Part shown: in pieces, positions 1 through 6,235 of the stretch
Layout: every line of letters begins with the position of its first letter
How positions within the stretch are numbered: position 1 is the stretch's first letter
NCBI RefSeq assembly: GCF_001653135.1
Contig: NZ_BDDS01000026.1
Span: 1 to 42,083, forward strand
Length of the DNA: 42,083 bases
Source: Pseudoalteromonas neustonica
GTDB lineage: Bacteria; Pseudomonadota; Gammaproteobacteria; Enterobacterales; Alteromonadaceae
Direction: 5' to 3'
Program-made: the position numbers and the translations under genes
The notes under the pieces: generated by a model
The model's database searches: none
Seen by the model: only the letters and a program-made list of their open reading frames with translations
What the model was told of the DNA's origin: nothing

Positions 1-2
1 AA

Positions 3-854
3 TCTTGTGTTAAACAAGGTTATAAAACAGCGGTTGATATCGACTTGTCTAAGTTCTTTGATGAAGTAGACCATGACATGCTGATGAATCGTGTTGGTCG
101 TAAAATCAAAGACAAAGCACTCATGCGTCTACTCGGTAAATATCTACGAGCCGGAGTAGCAGAGCGCGAAACAGGTCTGTGGTTTGAGTCAACCAAAGGA
201 GTCCCTCAAGGTGGGCCACTATCCCCTTTGCTTTCCAACATCTTACTCGATGAATTAGATAAGAAGCTAACCTACAAACACCTTAAGTTTGCACGTTACG
301 CTGATGACATAATCATTTTAGTAAAAACCAAAAGCGAAGGACTAATAATCCAACAGGAAATTACTGCGTTTATCACTAAGCGATTAAAGCTCAAAGTGAA
401 CGAATCGAAAAGTCGAGTCGGTCCAGTAACAGGCTCGAAATTTCTCGGGTTTACCTTTCGTTACGGTCAAGTGCAAATCCACGAACAGGCGCTAAAGAAA
501 TTTAAAGCAAATGTCAGGGAACTCACTAACCGCAACTGGGGGATCTCAATGACCTTACAAATTCATAAAATCACGCAGTATTTACGCGGCTGGGGACACT
601 ACTACTTAATAGCCAACGCTTATCAACTAACAGTGGATTTAGATCATTGGATCCGCCGTAGGATAAGGATGTGCTACTGGCGGCAGTGGCGCTCTTTATC
701 AGGTATAGCACGCACAAAAGTACGCAGTTTAATGAAATTGGGTGTTAGCGAGCGACTCGCCATAGCCTGTGGTATCACCAGTACCAAAAGTAGGCGCTTG
801 GAAGCGAAGGCCCTTGTAGAAGCTCAAAAACAAAAGGAATTAACATTGCGCTAG
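3..854 (+). CDS. Group II intron reverse transcriptase/maturase, 5' partial, C-terminus apparently frameshifted
   Basis: This is the intron-encoded protein that would aid splicing and copy the intron into new DNA sites. The frame is open from base 3, so the true start is upstream of the window. Visible RT motifs in order are VDIDLSKFFDEVDHD (first catalytic Asp), GVPQGGPLSPLLSNILLDELD and the catalytic RYADD box, followed by the FLGF step and the maturase domain with LRGWGHYY. No HNH endonuclease follows, as is usual for group IIC. The in-frame stop at 852-854 comes early. The typical C-terminal tail (SSKTKGIN..., LASQGLVSLKDIWINIHY) is present in another frame and stops at 926-928, so a single-base frameshift around 800-810 is likely and the protein may be impaired. 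The family assignment is secure; the frameshift is inferred from the tail's resemblance to relatives. Confidence 0.85.
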   Translation, partial: SCVKQGYKTAVDIDLSKFFDEVDHDMLMNRVGRKIKDKALMRLLGKYLRAGVAERETGLWFESTKGVPQGGPLSPLLSNILLDELDKKLTYKHLKFARYADDIIILVKTKSEGLIIQQEITAFITKRLKLKVNESKSRVGPVTGSKFLGFTFRYGQVQIHEQALKKFKANVRELTNRNWGISMTLQIHKITQYLRGWGHYYLIANAYQLTVDLDHWIRRRIRMCYWRQWRSLSGIARTKVRSLMKLGVSERLAIACGITSTKSRRLEAKALVEAQKQKELTLR

Positions 855-976
855 GCAATGACTACTTAGCATCACAAGGTTTAGTGTCATTGAAAGATAT
901 TTGGATCAATATTCATTACAGGAGATGAACCGCCCATTGCACTTCCTGTTAATAAAAAGCGCATGATGGGTGGTGT

Positions 977-1010
977 GGGGGCTGGAGGTTAGAGACCTCC
1001 GGCTACCCGA
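977..1010 (+). ncRNA. 3'-terminal intron hairpin, possible domain V
   Basis: GGAGGT (984-989) pairs with ACCTCC (995-1000) around a short loop. A lower helix of G-rich 977-983 pairs with GGCTACCC (1001-1008) with a two-base TA bulge. The bulged two-part helix within ~35 nt of the intron end is where group II domain V is expected. I did not confirm the catalytic triad, so the domain name is tentative. Confidence 0.45.
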
Positions 1011-1027
1011 TTATGTGCTTAATATAC

Positions 1028-1342
1028 TTAAGCTTTATTTGAATCTAAATTTACCAGTAAGCCCTCAAAGTAGCCAACATTTTGTAATTCTTGGTTGTCC
1101 TCAAAAGCCAGACACAAAATAATTCTCATTTTGATGACTAGTTCTGTAGTCAAATTATAACCGTCATTTGAATCAACCCAGTCCCATAATTTATTACGAA
1201 TTATTTCAAGGTTAATATCAGTATTTTTAAACCAATATTCTTTGATTAATTCAAATGAGTTTTGGGCAAGTTGGTTATCTGGGACACCTGATTTATCAAG
1301 CCACTCAATCATATACTTTGCATAAGAAATATTATCAATCAA
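1028..1342 (-). CDS. Integron cassette protein, unknown (cassette 10 from attI)
   Basis: A small soluble acidic protein of about 105 aa with no signal peptide or membrane span. It is rich in aromatic residues and predicted largely helical (IEWLDKSGVPD, KEYWFKN, NKLWDWVDSNDG). I do not recognise the family; the style is that of small cassette or immunity-type proteins, but nothing proves that. A perfect AGGAGG lies at 1352-1357. It favours the TTG at 1342-1340 (spacing 9); a longer reading from GTG at 1363 would swallow the ribosome binding site. The gene's own attC, expected just left of its TAA stop at 1028, has been split by the group II intron. Confidence 0.6.
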   Translation of the reverse strand: MIDNISYAKYMIEWLDKSGVPDNQLAQNSFELIKEYWFKNTDINLEIIRNKLWDWVDSNDGYNLTTELVIKMRIILCLAFEDNQELQNVGYFEGLLVNLDSNKA

Positions 1343-1364
1343 GTACAAAAGCCTCCTGAGCACA

Positions 1365-1462
1365 TAACGCCGTTTTAAGCGGCAAATTGCAGTTGGCTAA
1401 AATAAGTGAGGCACGAACAAAAAGCCAACTGTAATTTGTCCGACTTGAAAACCCTTGTTAGC
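1365..1462 (-). other. attC recombination site (98 bp) of the cassette holding 1458-1907
   Basis: It begins TAACGCC and ends TTGTTAGC on the + strand, so on the - strand it runs R'' (GCTAACAA) to R' (GGCG|TTA). The internal arms AGTTGGCT and AGCCAACT are complementary. The TAA stop of the 1458-1907 gene overlaps the R'' box. Confidence 0.88.
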
Positions 1463-1907
1463 TGTTTACCCAAAGAAGTAGGTGATTAATCCAGACTAAC
1501 ACTGGCGAACCGTAACTCCATATAATTGCACCTACAATTGCGTAAGTTAGTGCAGTTACATGCATGTAGGATTTGTATTTTTCATATTTACCAAAAGACT
1601 GATATACATCGGGTTTAAATGCCATAGATGCATTACCTAATATGTTATCCACGGTTTTTAGTTTAAATTCAACTAACATTCCACAAACACCAATTAGTGC
1701 TCCTGAACGCTCAAACCAACTACCAATAGACTCTTCTACAGGTCTTAATAAATCGATTGTATTTATACAAAAAATAAAAACTGTTAATCCCAAAAACCAC
1801 AGAATACAAAATAAAAATAATCTATGTAAAGGTTTGATAAAACTAGCATATATTTCTTCAAAATTTTCATGCTCTCTACCGACAAATACAGGTAATCGTG
1901 GACGCAT
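1458..1907 (-). CDS. Integron cassette membrane protein, unknown (cassette 9)
   Basis: A protein of 149 aa, start ATG at 1907 with GGAG four bases upstream. The N-terminal ~28 residues are soluble. A long hydrophobic stretch (about residues 29-52, LFLFCILWFLGLTVFIFC), a weaker central one (GALIGVCGMLV) and a C-terminal one (VTALTYAIVGAIIW) suggest three membrane segments. I do not recognise a family. Its stop codon lies inside its attC. On its upstream side the next attC is disrupted by a MITE-like insertion, which also separates this gene from attI-side transcription. Confidence 0.65.
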   Translation of the reverse strand: MRPRLPVFVGREHENFEEIYASFIKPLHRLFLFCILWFLGLTVFIFCINTIDLLRPVEESIGSWFERSGALIGVCGMLVEFKLKTVDNILGNASMAFKPDVYQSFGKYEKYKSYMHVTALTYAIVGAIIWSYGSPVLVWINHLLLWVNS

Positions 1908-1937
1908 ATATCTCCAAACTAGATTAAACAGCTAACG

Positions 1938-2082
1938 AGGCTGTAGAATAACTCTAACAGCCAAATTCAATTAAAAAACGAGCTCCTGTAATTAACTCTA
2001 AGCGCTTTTAAAGCATTAGGTAATGCATTTGGAACCCATAAAACAGGCTGTTTTTCTTAAAAAAGAGTAATTCTACAGCCAC
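1938..2082. mobile_element. MITE-like non-coding element inside an attC core
   Basis: Terminal inverted repeats GGCTGTAGAATAACTCT (1939-1955) and AGAGTAATTCTACAGCC (2064-2080) match at 16 of 17 bases and enclose ~110 bp with no gene. AACG occurs directly on both sides (1934-1937 and 2083-2086), consistent with a 4-bp target duplication made from the TAACGCC crossover core of attC. Size, inverted repeats and lack of coding fit a miniature transposable element mobilised in trans. The parent family is not identified. Confidence 0.65.
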
Positions 2083-2178
2083 AACGCCCCACTAAGGGGC
2101 TAAAAATTGTTTGCTAAAATGTGTAGCGAAGCGAAACCGAGCAAACTGTTTTTAGTCCCGCTTGAGTGGCTTGTTATG
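2083..2178 (-). other. attC site of the DUF3024 cassette, interrupted at its R' core
   Basis: The site reads AACGCCCCACTAAGGGGC and ends TTGTTATG. Its stem arms AATTGTTTGCT and GAGCAAACTGTTTTT differ from the GTTGGCT arm shared by most other sites here. The leading T of TAACGCC is displaced 150 bp away by the inserted element at 1938-2082. Confidence 0.8.
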
Positions 2179-2182
2179 AGTT

Positions 2183-2527
2183 TTAGCCCCAAAAACAACC
2201 TTTTAAATCTTCGCTAACAATTTTGAACAGTGGTTCTAAATGTTGATTAATACCATCAGGTGCATATTGTTGCCACTTCGAATTTTGACGAGGCCAATAT
2301 AATTTCCATACTTTATCTTTTTTAATATAGATAAATTTAGCAACTGGAATTTCTGTATTTGTGGTCGGGTCATCCCACTTTGGGCGAACTTCCAAAAAGT
2401 ACAATGTTTGGTCTTCCATTCTATAATCAATATAGAGTTGTTCAGGTGGAAAAGGCTTATTTTTATTAACACAGAATTGCTTTGCAGCTTTCTCTACTTT
2501 AAATACCTCAAACTCACTAATTGCCAT
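2183..2527 (-). CDS. DUF3024 domain protein (cassette 8)
   Basis: A protein of 114 aa with the DUF3024 pattern: an N-terminal helix (VEKAAKQFCVNKN), then YIDYRMEDQTLYFLEVRPKW, the PVAKFIYIKKDKVWKLYW strand block, and a Gly-Cys-Phe-containing C-terminus. From general knowledge DUF3024 proteins are frequent in Vibrio-type integron cassettes and have no known biochemical role. The ATG at 2527 has GAGGG four to five bases upstream. An ATG at 2545 is in frame but overlaps the attC core and lacks a ribosome site, so the shorter start is preferred. No signal peptide is seen. Confidence 0.8.
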   Translation of the reverse strand: MAISEFEVFKVEKAAKQFCVNKNKPFPPEQLYIDYRMEDQTLYFLEVRPKWDDPTTNTEIPVAKFIYIKKDKVWKLYWPRQNSKWQQYAPDGINQHLEPLFKIVSEDLKGCFWG

Positions 2528-2544
2528 GAAACCCTCGAAACTCA

Positions 2545-2632
2545 TAACGCCTCATTAAGCGGAAATTAATGGTTGGCTATAATCGCGAAGCGATGGCCAA
2601 CTGTTAATTTTCCGTTTAAATGACTTGTTATG
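2545..2632 (-). other. attC site (88 bp) of the cassette holding 2628-3473
   Basis: It runs from TAACGCC to TTGTTATG, with arms GGAAATTAATGGTTGGC and GCCAACTGTTAATTTTCC that pair with few mismatches around the CGCGAAGCG centre. The TAA stop of the neighbouring cassette gene lies inside its R'' end. Confidence 0.9.
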
Positions 2633-3473
2633 AGGTGATTTCCACTAATTCATATTCTACTGAAATATAGCGAATAATCTCAATACCAATATCAGTAATG
2701 TTTCCAGATCGATCAGTCAAATTATGAGATGACAGGCCTGTAATCGCGCCTCTATTAATAATTCCAGAATAGACCAACTTACTGAATTCAGTACGTAATT
2801 CCTCATCATTACTTTGAATAACAATGGAAGGCTGAATATGATATGCAGCCTCTTTTAGAATATGAAAACGACCTGGAGATGTATTGTATTTCTCAGTTAT
2901 AATTTTACAAATGCCATCATCAGAAATATCAGTCGCCGGATGCATTTCAAAATGCTGAATTCCAAAGGTTTTACCATTGCAACGAGCACTTACAACAGAC
3001 TCAACTAGTAAATCGATCCACCCATAATCTAAAACCATTGTATTACCACAACTAACGGAAACACTCACTCCATTATTCGACATCCCTAAATTCATTGACT
3101 CCCTTGGAGGGCTGAACTCTATATCTTCAGGTAACTCTCCTTCATGAACAAGCTCACACCTATAAAATTTATACAAAATAAAAGCTATATCATATTGTTT
3201 ATTTTTGAAGTTAACACTGATTCCACTGTTACCAGTTTCTGAACCACCGAAATCACCAAATAATATCTTTCTTATTCTACCGCCAATAAACAAAGTGAAA
3301 GCTTCAGAGTCCCCCATTTTCTTTGATGGGTCTTTGAGTGATTTTGTCTTACCTTTAGGGAATGTTTTTCTAGATGATGCAGCTACAGCCAGCATTAAGT
3401 TGGTTAAAGCTCCTAAGTGTCTTCCATTTTCAGCTAGAAATTTAGCATCCTCAACTTGAATTTTAATACTCAT
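2628..3473 (-). CDS. HEPN-like protein, unknown role (cassette 7)
   Basis: At 281 aa this is the largest cassette product. The N-terminal half is predicted helical (DAKFLAENGRHLGALTNLML) and is followed near residues 100-110 by YRCELVHEGELP, an R-x4-H arrangement like the RNase motif of HEPN domains. The C-terminal half is a mixed sheet/helix domain I do not recognise. HEPN proteins often act as RNases in toxin-antitoxin or defence systems; here that is inference from one motif. The ATG at 3473 has GAGGTGA eight bases upstream and is preferred over the GTG at 3485. No separate antitoxin gene is seen in the same cassette. The stop codon lies in attC. Confidence 0.65.
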   Translation of the reverse strand: MSIKIQVEDAKFLAENGRHLGALTNLMLAVAASSRKTFPKGKTKSLKDPSKKMGDSEAFTLFIGGRIRKILFGDFGGSETGNSGISVNFKNKQYDIAFILYKFYRCELVHEGELPEDIEFSPPRESMNLGMSNNGVSVSVSCGNTMVLDYGWIDLLVESVVSARCNGKTFGIQHFEMHPATDISDDGICKIITEKYNTSPGRFHILKEAAYHIQPSIVIQSNDEELRTEFSKLVYSGIINRGAITGLSSHNLTDRSGNITDIGIEIIRYISVEYELVEITS

Positions 3474-3489
3474 ACTAAGCTTCACCTCA

Positions 3490-3587
3490 TAACGCCCACA
3501 TTAAGCGGACTAAAATTGTTGGCTATAATTTTGTGAGGAACGAACAATAGCCAACTGTTTTAGTTCCGTTTAAATTGACTTGTTAGG
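3490..3587 (-). other. attC site (98 bp) of the cassette holding 3591-3839
   Basis: It runs TAACGCCCAC to TTGTTAGG with arms AAAATTGTTGGCTA and TAGCCAACTGTTTT. Confidence 0.9.
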
Positions 3588-3590
3588 TGT

Positions 3591-3839
3591 TTACTTCCAA
3601 GGAAGCTCACCATTTTTATCAGTGAATGTATGTGCAATTGCATGATAGATAACTGGATCTTTATCTTTCCAATGTCTCCAAGCAGCTGATACTCCAGCAC
3701 CTAAACCGCGGTTATTCCCATAATCTTCACCTTTATCTTTTAAAATTTCATTAAGAGCAGATAGAGATATTTGAATTTTTTTAGAGTAGAGAGCAATTGC
3801 TAGCTCACCAATGAAATCATAAACTTCTGACTTTTGCAT
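3591..3839 (-). CDS. Integron cassette protein, unknown (cassette 6)
   Basis: A soluble protein of 82 aa with start ATG at 3839 behind AGGTGAG. The N-terminal ~40 residues are helical (YDFIGELAIALYSKK, LSALNEILKDKG). Then comes a glycine-rich turn (YGNNRGLGAGVSAAWRHW) and a short C-terminus ending in ELPWK. I know of no assigned function. The gene fills its cassette almost completely: ~33 bp of leader and 3 bp between its stop and attC. Confidence 0.7.
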   Translation of the reverse strand: MQKSEVYDFIGELAIALYSKKIQISLSALNEILKDKGEDYGNNRGLGAGVSAAWRHWKDKDPVIYHAIAHTFTDKNGELPWK

Positions 3840-3871
3840 ACACTCACCTATTTAGTATTGAGACTGACACC

Positions 3872-3959
3872 TAACGCCTTGCTAAGCGGAAAATAATGGT
3901 TGGCTACAATCGCGAAGCGACGGCCAACTGTTATTTTTCCGTTTAAGCAATTTGTTAGC
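3872..3959 (-). other. attC site (88 bp) of the cassette holding 3963-4262
   Basis: It runs TAACGCC to TTGTTAGC. Its sequence is nearly the same as the attC at 2545-2632 (CGCGAAGCGA centre, GGTTGGCTA and GGCCAACTG arms), indicating cassettes of one local lineage. Confidence 0.9.
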
Positions 3960-3962
3960 TGA

Positions 3963-4262
3963 TTATTTGTTAAGTAAACTTATCCATTCACTTGGATTCG
4001 ATACGATAAATTGATATGTACGACCGTCTTGCAACGAAATTTCTATGGCATCCGATGTTAAAGGAATAACACCTGCTCCTTTGCCCAAACATTTGTCTAC
4101 TTTTGAAATTGACTTTCGCTCAATTTTGTATGACCCAAGTCCGGCGTCCTTGTTGAACGATTCAAAGTTGACTTCGCTTTCAGTTACCCAGAGTTTACCA
4201 TCCCCTTTAGCCACGCCATTCTGAATGGTTGCTATAGTCGATTTAACAGTGTCTTCTTGCAT
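3963..4262 (-). CDS. GRAM/PH-like domain protein (cassette 5)
   Basis: A protein of 99 aa, start ATG at 4262 with AGGAG eight bases upstream. The order of beta strands GKLWVTESEVNFES, SYKIERKSISKVD, DAIEISLQDGRTYQFIV, then a final helix SEWISLLNK matches a small GRAM or bacterial PH-like fold that makes up the whole protein. Such domains bind lipids or proteins; no partner can be named. No signal peptide or membrane span is seen. The domain call rests on pattern resemblance only. Confidence 0.65.
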   Translation of the reverse strand: MQEDTVKSTIATIQNGVAKGDGKLWVTESEVNFESFNKDAGLGSYKIERKSISKVDKCLGKGAGVIPLTSDAIEISLQDGRTYQFIVSNPSEWISLLNK

Positions 4263-4325
4263 ATTTCGAACTCCTTTAGAAAATATTTAACTGCTGAGCT
4301 GTTCTTATTATTTGCGCCAATCAGC

Positions 4326-4425
4326 TAACGCCCACTTAAGGGGCAAAATAGAGTTGGCTAAAATAGGTGAACGGAGTGAACAAAACAGCCAACTTTATTT
4401 TGTCCCTCTTTAAGTTCTTGTTATA
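4326..4425 (-). other. attC site (100 bp), duplicate copy A
   Basis: It runs TAACGCCCAC to TTGTTATA with arms AGAGTTGGCT and AGCCAACTTTATTTT. It is identical to the attC at 5296-5395. Confidence 0.9.
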
Positions 4426-4431
4426 TTTCAG

Positions 4432-4860
4432 TTACAACGAGCCTAAATAGTCTTTTATTGTCTGTGTTTTAGAGCATTGTTCTTTATATTTGACCTGCTC
4501 ACTTACACAAATAATATATTCATCACCTAGCTCTACGATGGGTTTTACATCTTTTACTAAATAGTGCCCTCTAACTTTTTTTAACTGAATTAAGGCATAG
4601 TTAAATGATGTGTACTTGGGTAAACCTGTAGAGTGAGTAAATCCGATGAATTCAATTATCTCTGGTTCTTTTGAAGTGTTAAGCCACTCAATCACGTTGT
4701 ATTTCAATTCAAAGGCAACATCCATACAAATGCCACTTTCAACAAATTTATCGCATGATTTTTCACTTTCCACAACTGAAAAAGGTGAACCGATAAATAC
4801 AACTTCTTCAGCATGCAGGTTAAAAGCAAAAATGAGTAAACTAAATGTGAATATTTTCAC
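4432..4860 (-). CDS. Secreted cassette protein, unknown, copy A (cassette 4)
   Basis: A protein of 142 aa. The GTG at 4860 starts a clear signal peptide (KIFTFSLLIFAFNLHA, then EEVVFIG), so it is probably exported to the periplasm. The frame stays open upstream to 4941, but that part runs through attC and has no ribosome site, whereas GGAAAGG lies just before the GTG. Four cysteines follow (SCDKF, GICMD, IICVS, EQCSK), allowing two disulfides. A conserved-looking block GFTHSTGLPKYTSFNYALIQL lies mid-protein. No family is recognised. The gene is identical to 5402-5830. Confidence 0.7.
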   Translation of the reverse strand: MKIFTFSLLIFAFNLHAEEVVFIGSPFSVVESEKSCDKFVESGICMDVAFELKYNVIEWLNTSKEPEIIEFIGFTHSTGLPKYTSFNYALIQLKKVRGHYLVKDVKPIVELGDEYIICVSEQVKYKEQCSKTQTIKDYLGSL

Positions 4861-4878
4861 TAACCTTTCCCTGAAATA

Positions 4879-4974
4879 TAACGCCCCACTAAGAGGCAAA
4901 TAATTGTTGGTTAAAATAAGCGAGGCACGAGCAAAAACCAACTGTTATTTGTCCTGCTTAAGTGGCTTGTTATA
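4879..4974 (-). other. attC site (96 bp) of the cassette holding 4984-5277
   Basis: It runs TAACGCCCCA to TTGTTATA with arms AATTGTTGGTTA and AACCAACTGTTATTT. Confidence 0.88.
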
Positions 4975-4983
4975 TGCCGCTTA

Positions 4984-5277
4984 CTACTTAGTTTTTCTAC
5001 CACCAATATCTAGTTCCGACATCTGTGATTTAGTAATTATTTTTAGTGCAATCATTATATACGCAGCTAAGTAGGATAAACTGTAATAACCAAATATAGT
5101 AAAAACAATCCATGCAACCATTAACAAAATAAACTGCCCAACACCACTTACGCTTTGGTTAATATCAATACCTAACAGCGAGCAAAAGGGGTAAATTAAA
5201 AGCATACCTAAAAAACAGCCGATAACTGAAGCAATTAATACGAATAACTTAGGATATTTTAATTCGCCACTTTCCAT
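4984..5277 (-). CDS. Small integral membrane protein, unknown (cassette 3)
   Basis: A protein of 97 aa, start ATG at 5277 with AAGGTG five bases upstream. A hydrophobic helix is seen at about residues 11-35 (LFVLIASVIGCFLGMLLIY), and a long hydrophobic stretch at about 48-80 (FILLMVAWIVFTIFGYYSL onward) could form one or two more spans. The C-terminus is polar and basic (GGRKTK). It ends TAG directly followed by TAA. It lies between the two identical copies of the secreted-protein cassette. No family is recognised. Confidence 0.65.
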   Translation of the reverse strand: MESGELKYPKLFVLIASVIGCFLGMLLIYPFCSLLGIDINQSVSGVGQFILLMVAWIVFTIFGYYSLSYLAAYIMIALKIITKSQMSELDIGGRKTK

Positions 5278-5295
5278 GTGAGCACCTTAGGCATA

Positions 5296-5395
5296 TAACG
5301 CCCACTTAAGGGGCAAAATAGAGTTGGCTAAAATAGGTGAACGGAGTGAACAAAACAGCCAACTTTATTTTGTCCCTCTTTAAGTTCTTGTTATA
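5296..5395 (-). other. attC site (100 bp), duplicate copy B
   Basis: Same sequence as 4326-4425; it closes the second copy of the secreted-protein cassette. Confidence 0.9.
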
Positions 5396-5401
5396 TTTCA
5401 G

Positions 5402-5830
5402 TTACAACGAGCCTAAATAGTCTTTTATTGTCTGTGTTTTAGAGCATTGTTCTTTATATTTGACCTGCTCACTTACACAAATAATATATTCATCACCTAG
5501 CTCTACGATGGGTTTTACATCTTTTACTAAATAGTGCCCTCTAACTTTTTTTAACTGAATTAAGGCATAGTTAAATGATGTGTACTTGGGTAAACCTGTA
5601 GAGTGAGTAAATCCGATGAATTCAATTATCTCTGGTTCTTTTGAAGTGTTAAGCCACTCAATCACGTTGTATTTCAATTCAAAGGCAACATCCATACAAA
5701 TGCCACTTTCAACAAATTTATCGCATGATTTTTCACTTTCCACAACTGAAAAAGGTGAACCGATAAATACAACTTCTTCAGCATGCAGGTTAAAAGCAAA
5801 AATGAGTAAACTAAATGTGAATATTTTCAC
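5402..5830 (-). CDS. Secreted cassette protein, unknown, copy B (cassette 2)
   Basis: Identical 142-aa product to 4432-4860: signal peptide from the GTG at 5830, four cysteines, acidic mature protein. The sequences upstream of the two GTG starts differ only beyond the attC core, so both copies keep the same ribosome binding region. This copy sits closer to attI and would be the better expressed if an attI-side promoter drives the array. Confidence 0.7.
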   Translation of the reverse strand: MKIFTFSLLIFAFNLHAEEVVFIGSPFSVVESEKSCDKFVESGICMDVAFELKYNVIEWLNTSKEPEIIEFIGFTHSTGLPKYTSFNYALIQLKKVRGHYLVKDVKPIVELGDEYIICVSEQVKYKEQCSKTQTIKDYLGSL

Positions 5831-5848
5831 TAACCTTTCCCTGAAATA

Positions 5849-5945
5849 TAACGCCCCAAGCAGGGGCAACTTTTAAGCTGGCTAAAATAAGGAGCGAAGC
5901 GACGGGAGCCAGCTTAAAATTGTCCCTTTGACTTGGCTTGTTAGG
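5849..5945 (-). other. attC site (97 bp) of the attI-proximal cassette
   Basis: It runs TAACGCCCCA to TTGTTAGG with arms TTTTAAGCTGGCT and AGCCAGCTTAAAA, a stem sequence different from the others in the array, suggesting a separate origin for this cassette. Confidence 0.9.
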
Positions 5946-5969
5946 TGTGATTCAAATAATTTCAATTAC

Positions 5970-6179
5970 TTACATTTCATCTACGACATACTTTTCAGTT
6001 CTTTTTCCAAACTGAACATAAAAACTTCTTCCTTCGCGATACACGTGCGCAGTCTCACCTTGCACATTATTAAATGGTCTATCGACCATAGACCATTTTG
6101 TACAGTCATCTAACTCTAAAACCATAATACCCATCTCGTTAGAAAGGCTACTAACGATTGCTTTTGAAACTAAACTCAT
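5970..6179 (-). CDS. Small cassette protein, unknown (cassette 1, next to attI)
   Basis: A 69-aa protein from ATG 6179, behind AAGGAA. It has a short N-terminal helix (SLVSKAIVSSLSNEMG) and then beta-rich segments (IMVLELDD, AHVYREGRSFYVQFG, EKYVVDEM). The frame is open upstream to 6305, but that part covers attI and an inverted-repeat element, so the short start is right. No family is recognised. As the first cassette after attI it would be the most recently gained one in a working integron. Confidence 0.6.
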   Translation of the reverse strand: MSLVSKAIVSSLSNEMGIMVLELDDCTKWSMVDRPFNNVQGETAHVYREGRSFYVQFGKRTEKYVVDEM

Positions 6180-6210
6180 AATTTTCCTTATAACTCCGAT
6201 GCAACTTGAG

Positions 6211-6235
6211 CACCTAACAACTTTATCAAAGGACA
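6211..6235 (-). other. attI: attI core (primary integration site)
   Basis: On the - strand the sequence reads AAAGTTGTTAGGTG, a G|TTAGGT crossover box preceded by AAAGTT, as at the cassette-proximal edge of integron attI sites. It lies between intI and the first cassette, where attI must be, and has no paired TAACGCC end. Its crossover is at about 6217/6218. The distal part of attI, if any, is interrupted by the inserted element at 6230-6372. Confidence 0.7.

Larger units (their letters stand above)
1..1011 (+). mobile_element. Group II intron (IIC-attC type), 3' part; 5' end outside window
   Basis: The segment consists of a reverse transcriptase/maturase reading frame, a ~50-nt tail, a strong hairpin and an intron end followed directly by cassette sequence. 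The apparent 3' junction is CTACCCGAT|TATGTGC. The seven other intact attC sites in the window have TTGT followed by TAT or TAG at the same place, just past the end of a cassette gene, so the 3' exon begins exactly where the last T-A of TTGTTA should be. Group IIC-attC introns are known to enter the bottom strand of attC at this position with their reverse transcriptase antiparallel to the cassette genes. The same orientation is seen here (intron +, cassettes -). The 5' intron end and 5' exon lie outside the window. Confidence 0.75.
4326..4888. repeat. Duplicated cassette, copy A (about 563 bp)
   Basis: By eye this stretch is identical to 5296-5858 at a constant offset of 970 bp. Identity begins at TAACG of one attC core and ends at TAACGCCCCA of the next, that is at recombination points, so a whole cassette was copied rather than a random segment. 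Confidence 0.9.
5296..5858. repeat. Duplicated cassette, copy B (about 563 bp)
   Basis: Second identical copy of 4326-4888. The two are not tandem: the membrane-protein cassette at 4984-5277 lies between them. A direct repeat of this length is also a substrate for RecA-dependent deletion of that middle cassette. Confidence 0.9.

Noticed and set aside
4861..4941. Longer N-terminus for the secreted cassette protein (start at 4941)
   Set aside because: It covers the neighbouring attC and differs between the two otherwise identical copies, while the GTG at 4860/5830 begins a proper signal peptide.
1365..5945. Regularly spaced repeats that might suggest a CRISPR array
   Set aside because: The units are 88-100 bp imperfect palindromes with variable centres and genes between them, bounded by integron crossover boxes; there are no 25-40 bp direct repeats with short spacers and no cas genes.
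5928..6113. A + strand frame of 61 codons over the first cassette
   Set aside because: It is antisense to the small cassette gene, has no ribosome site and runs through attC.
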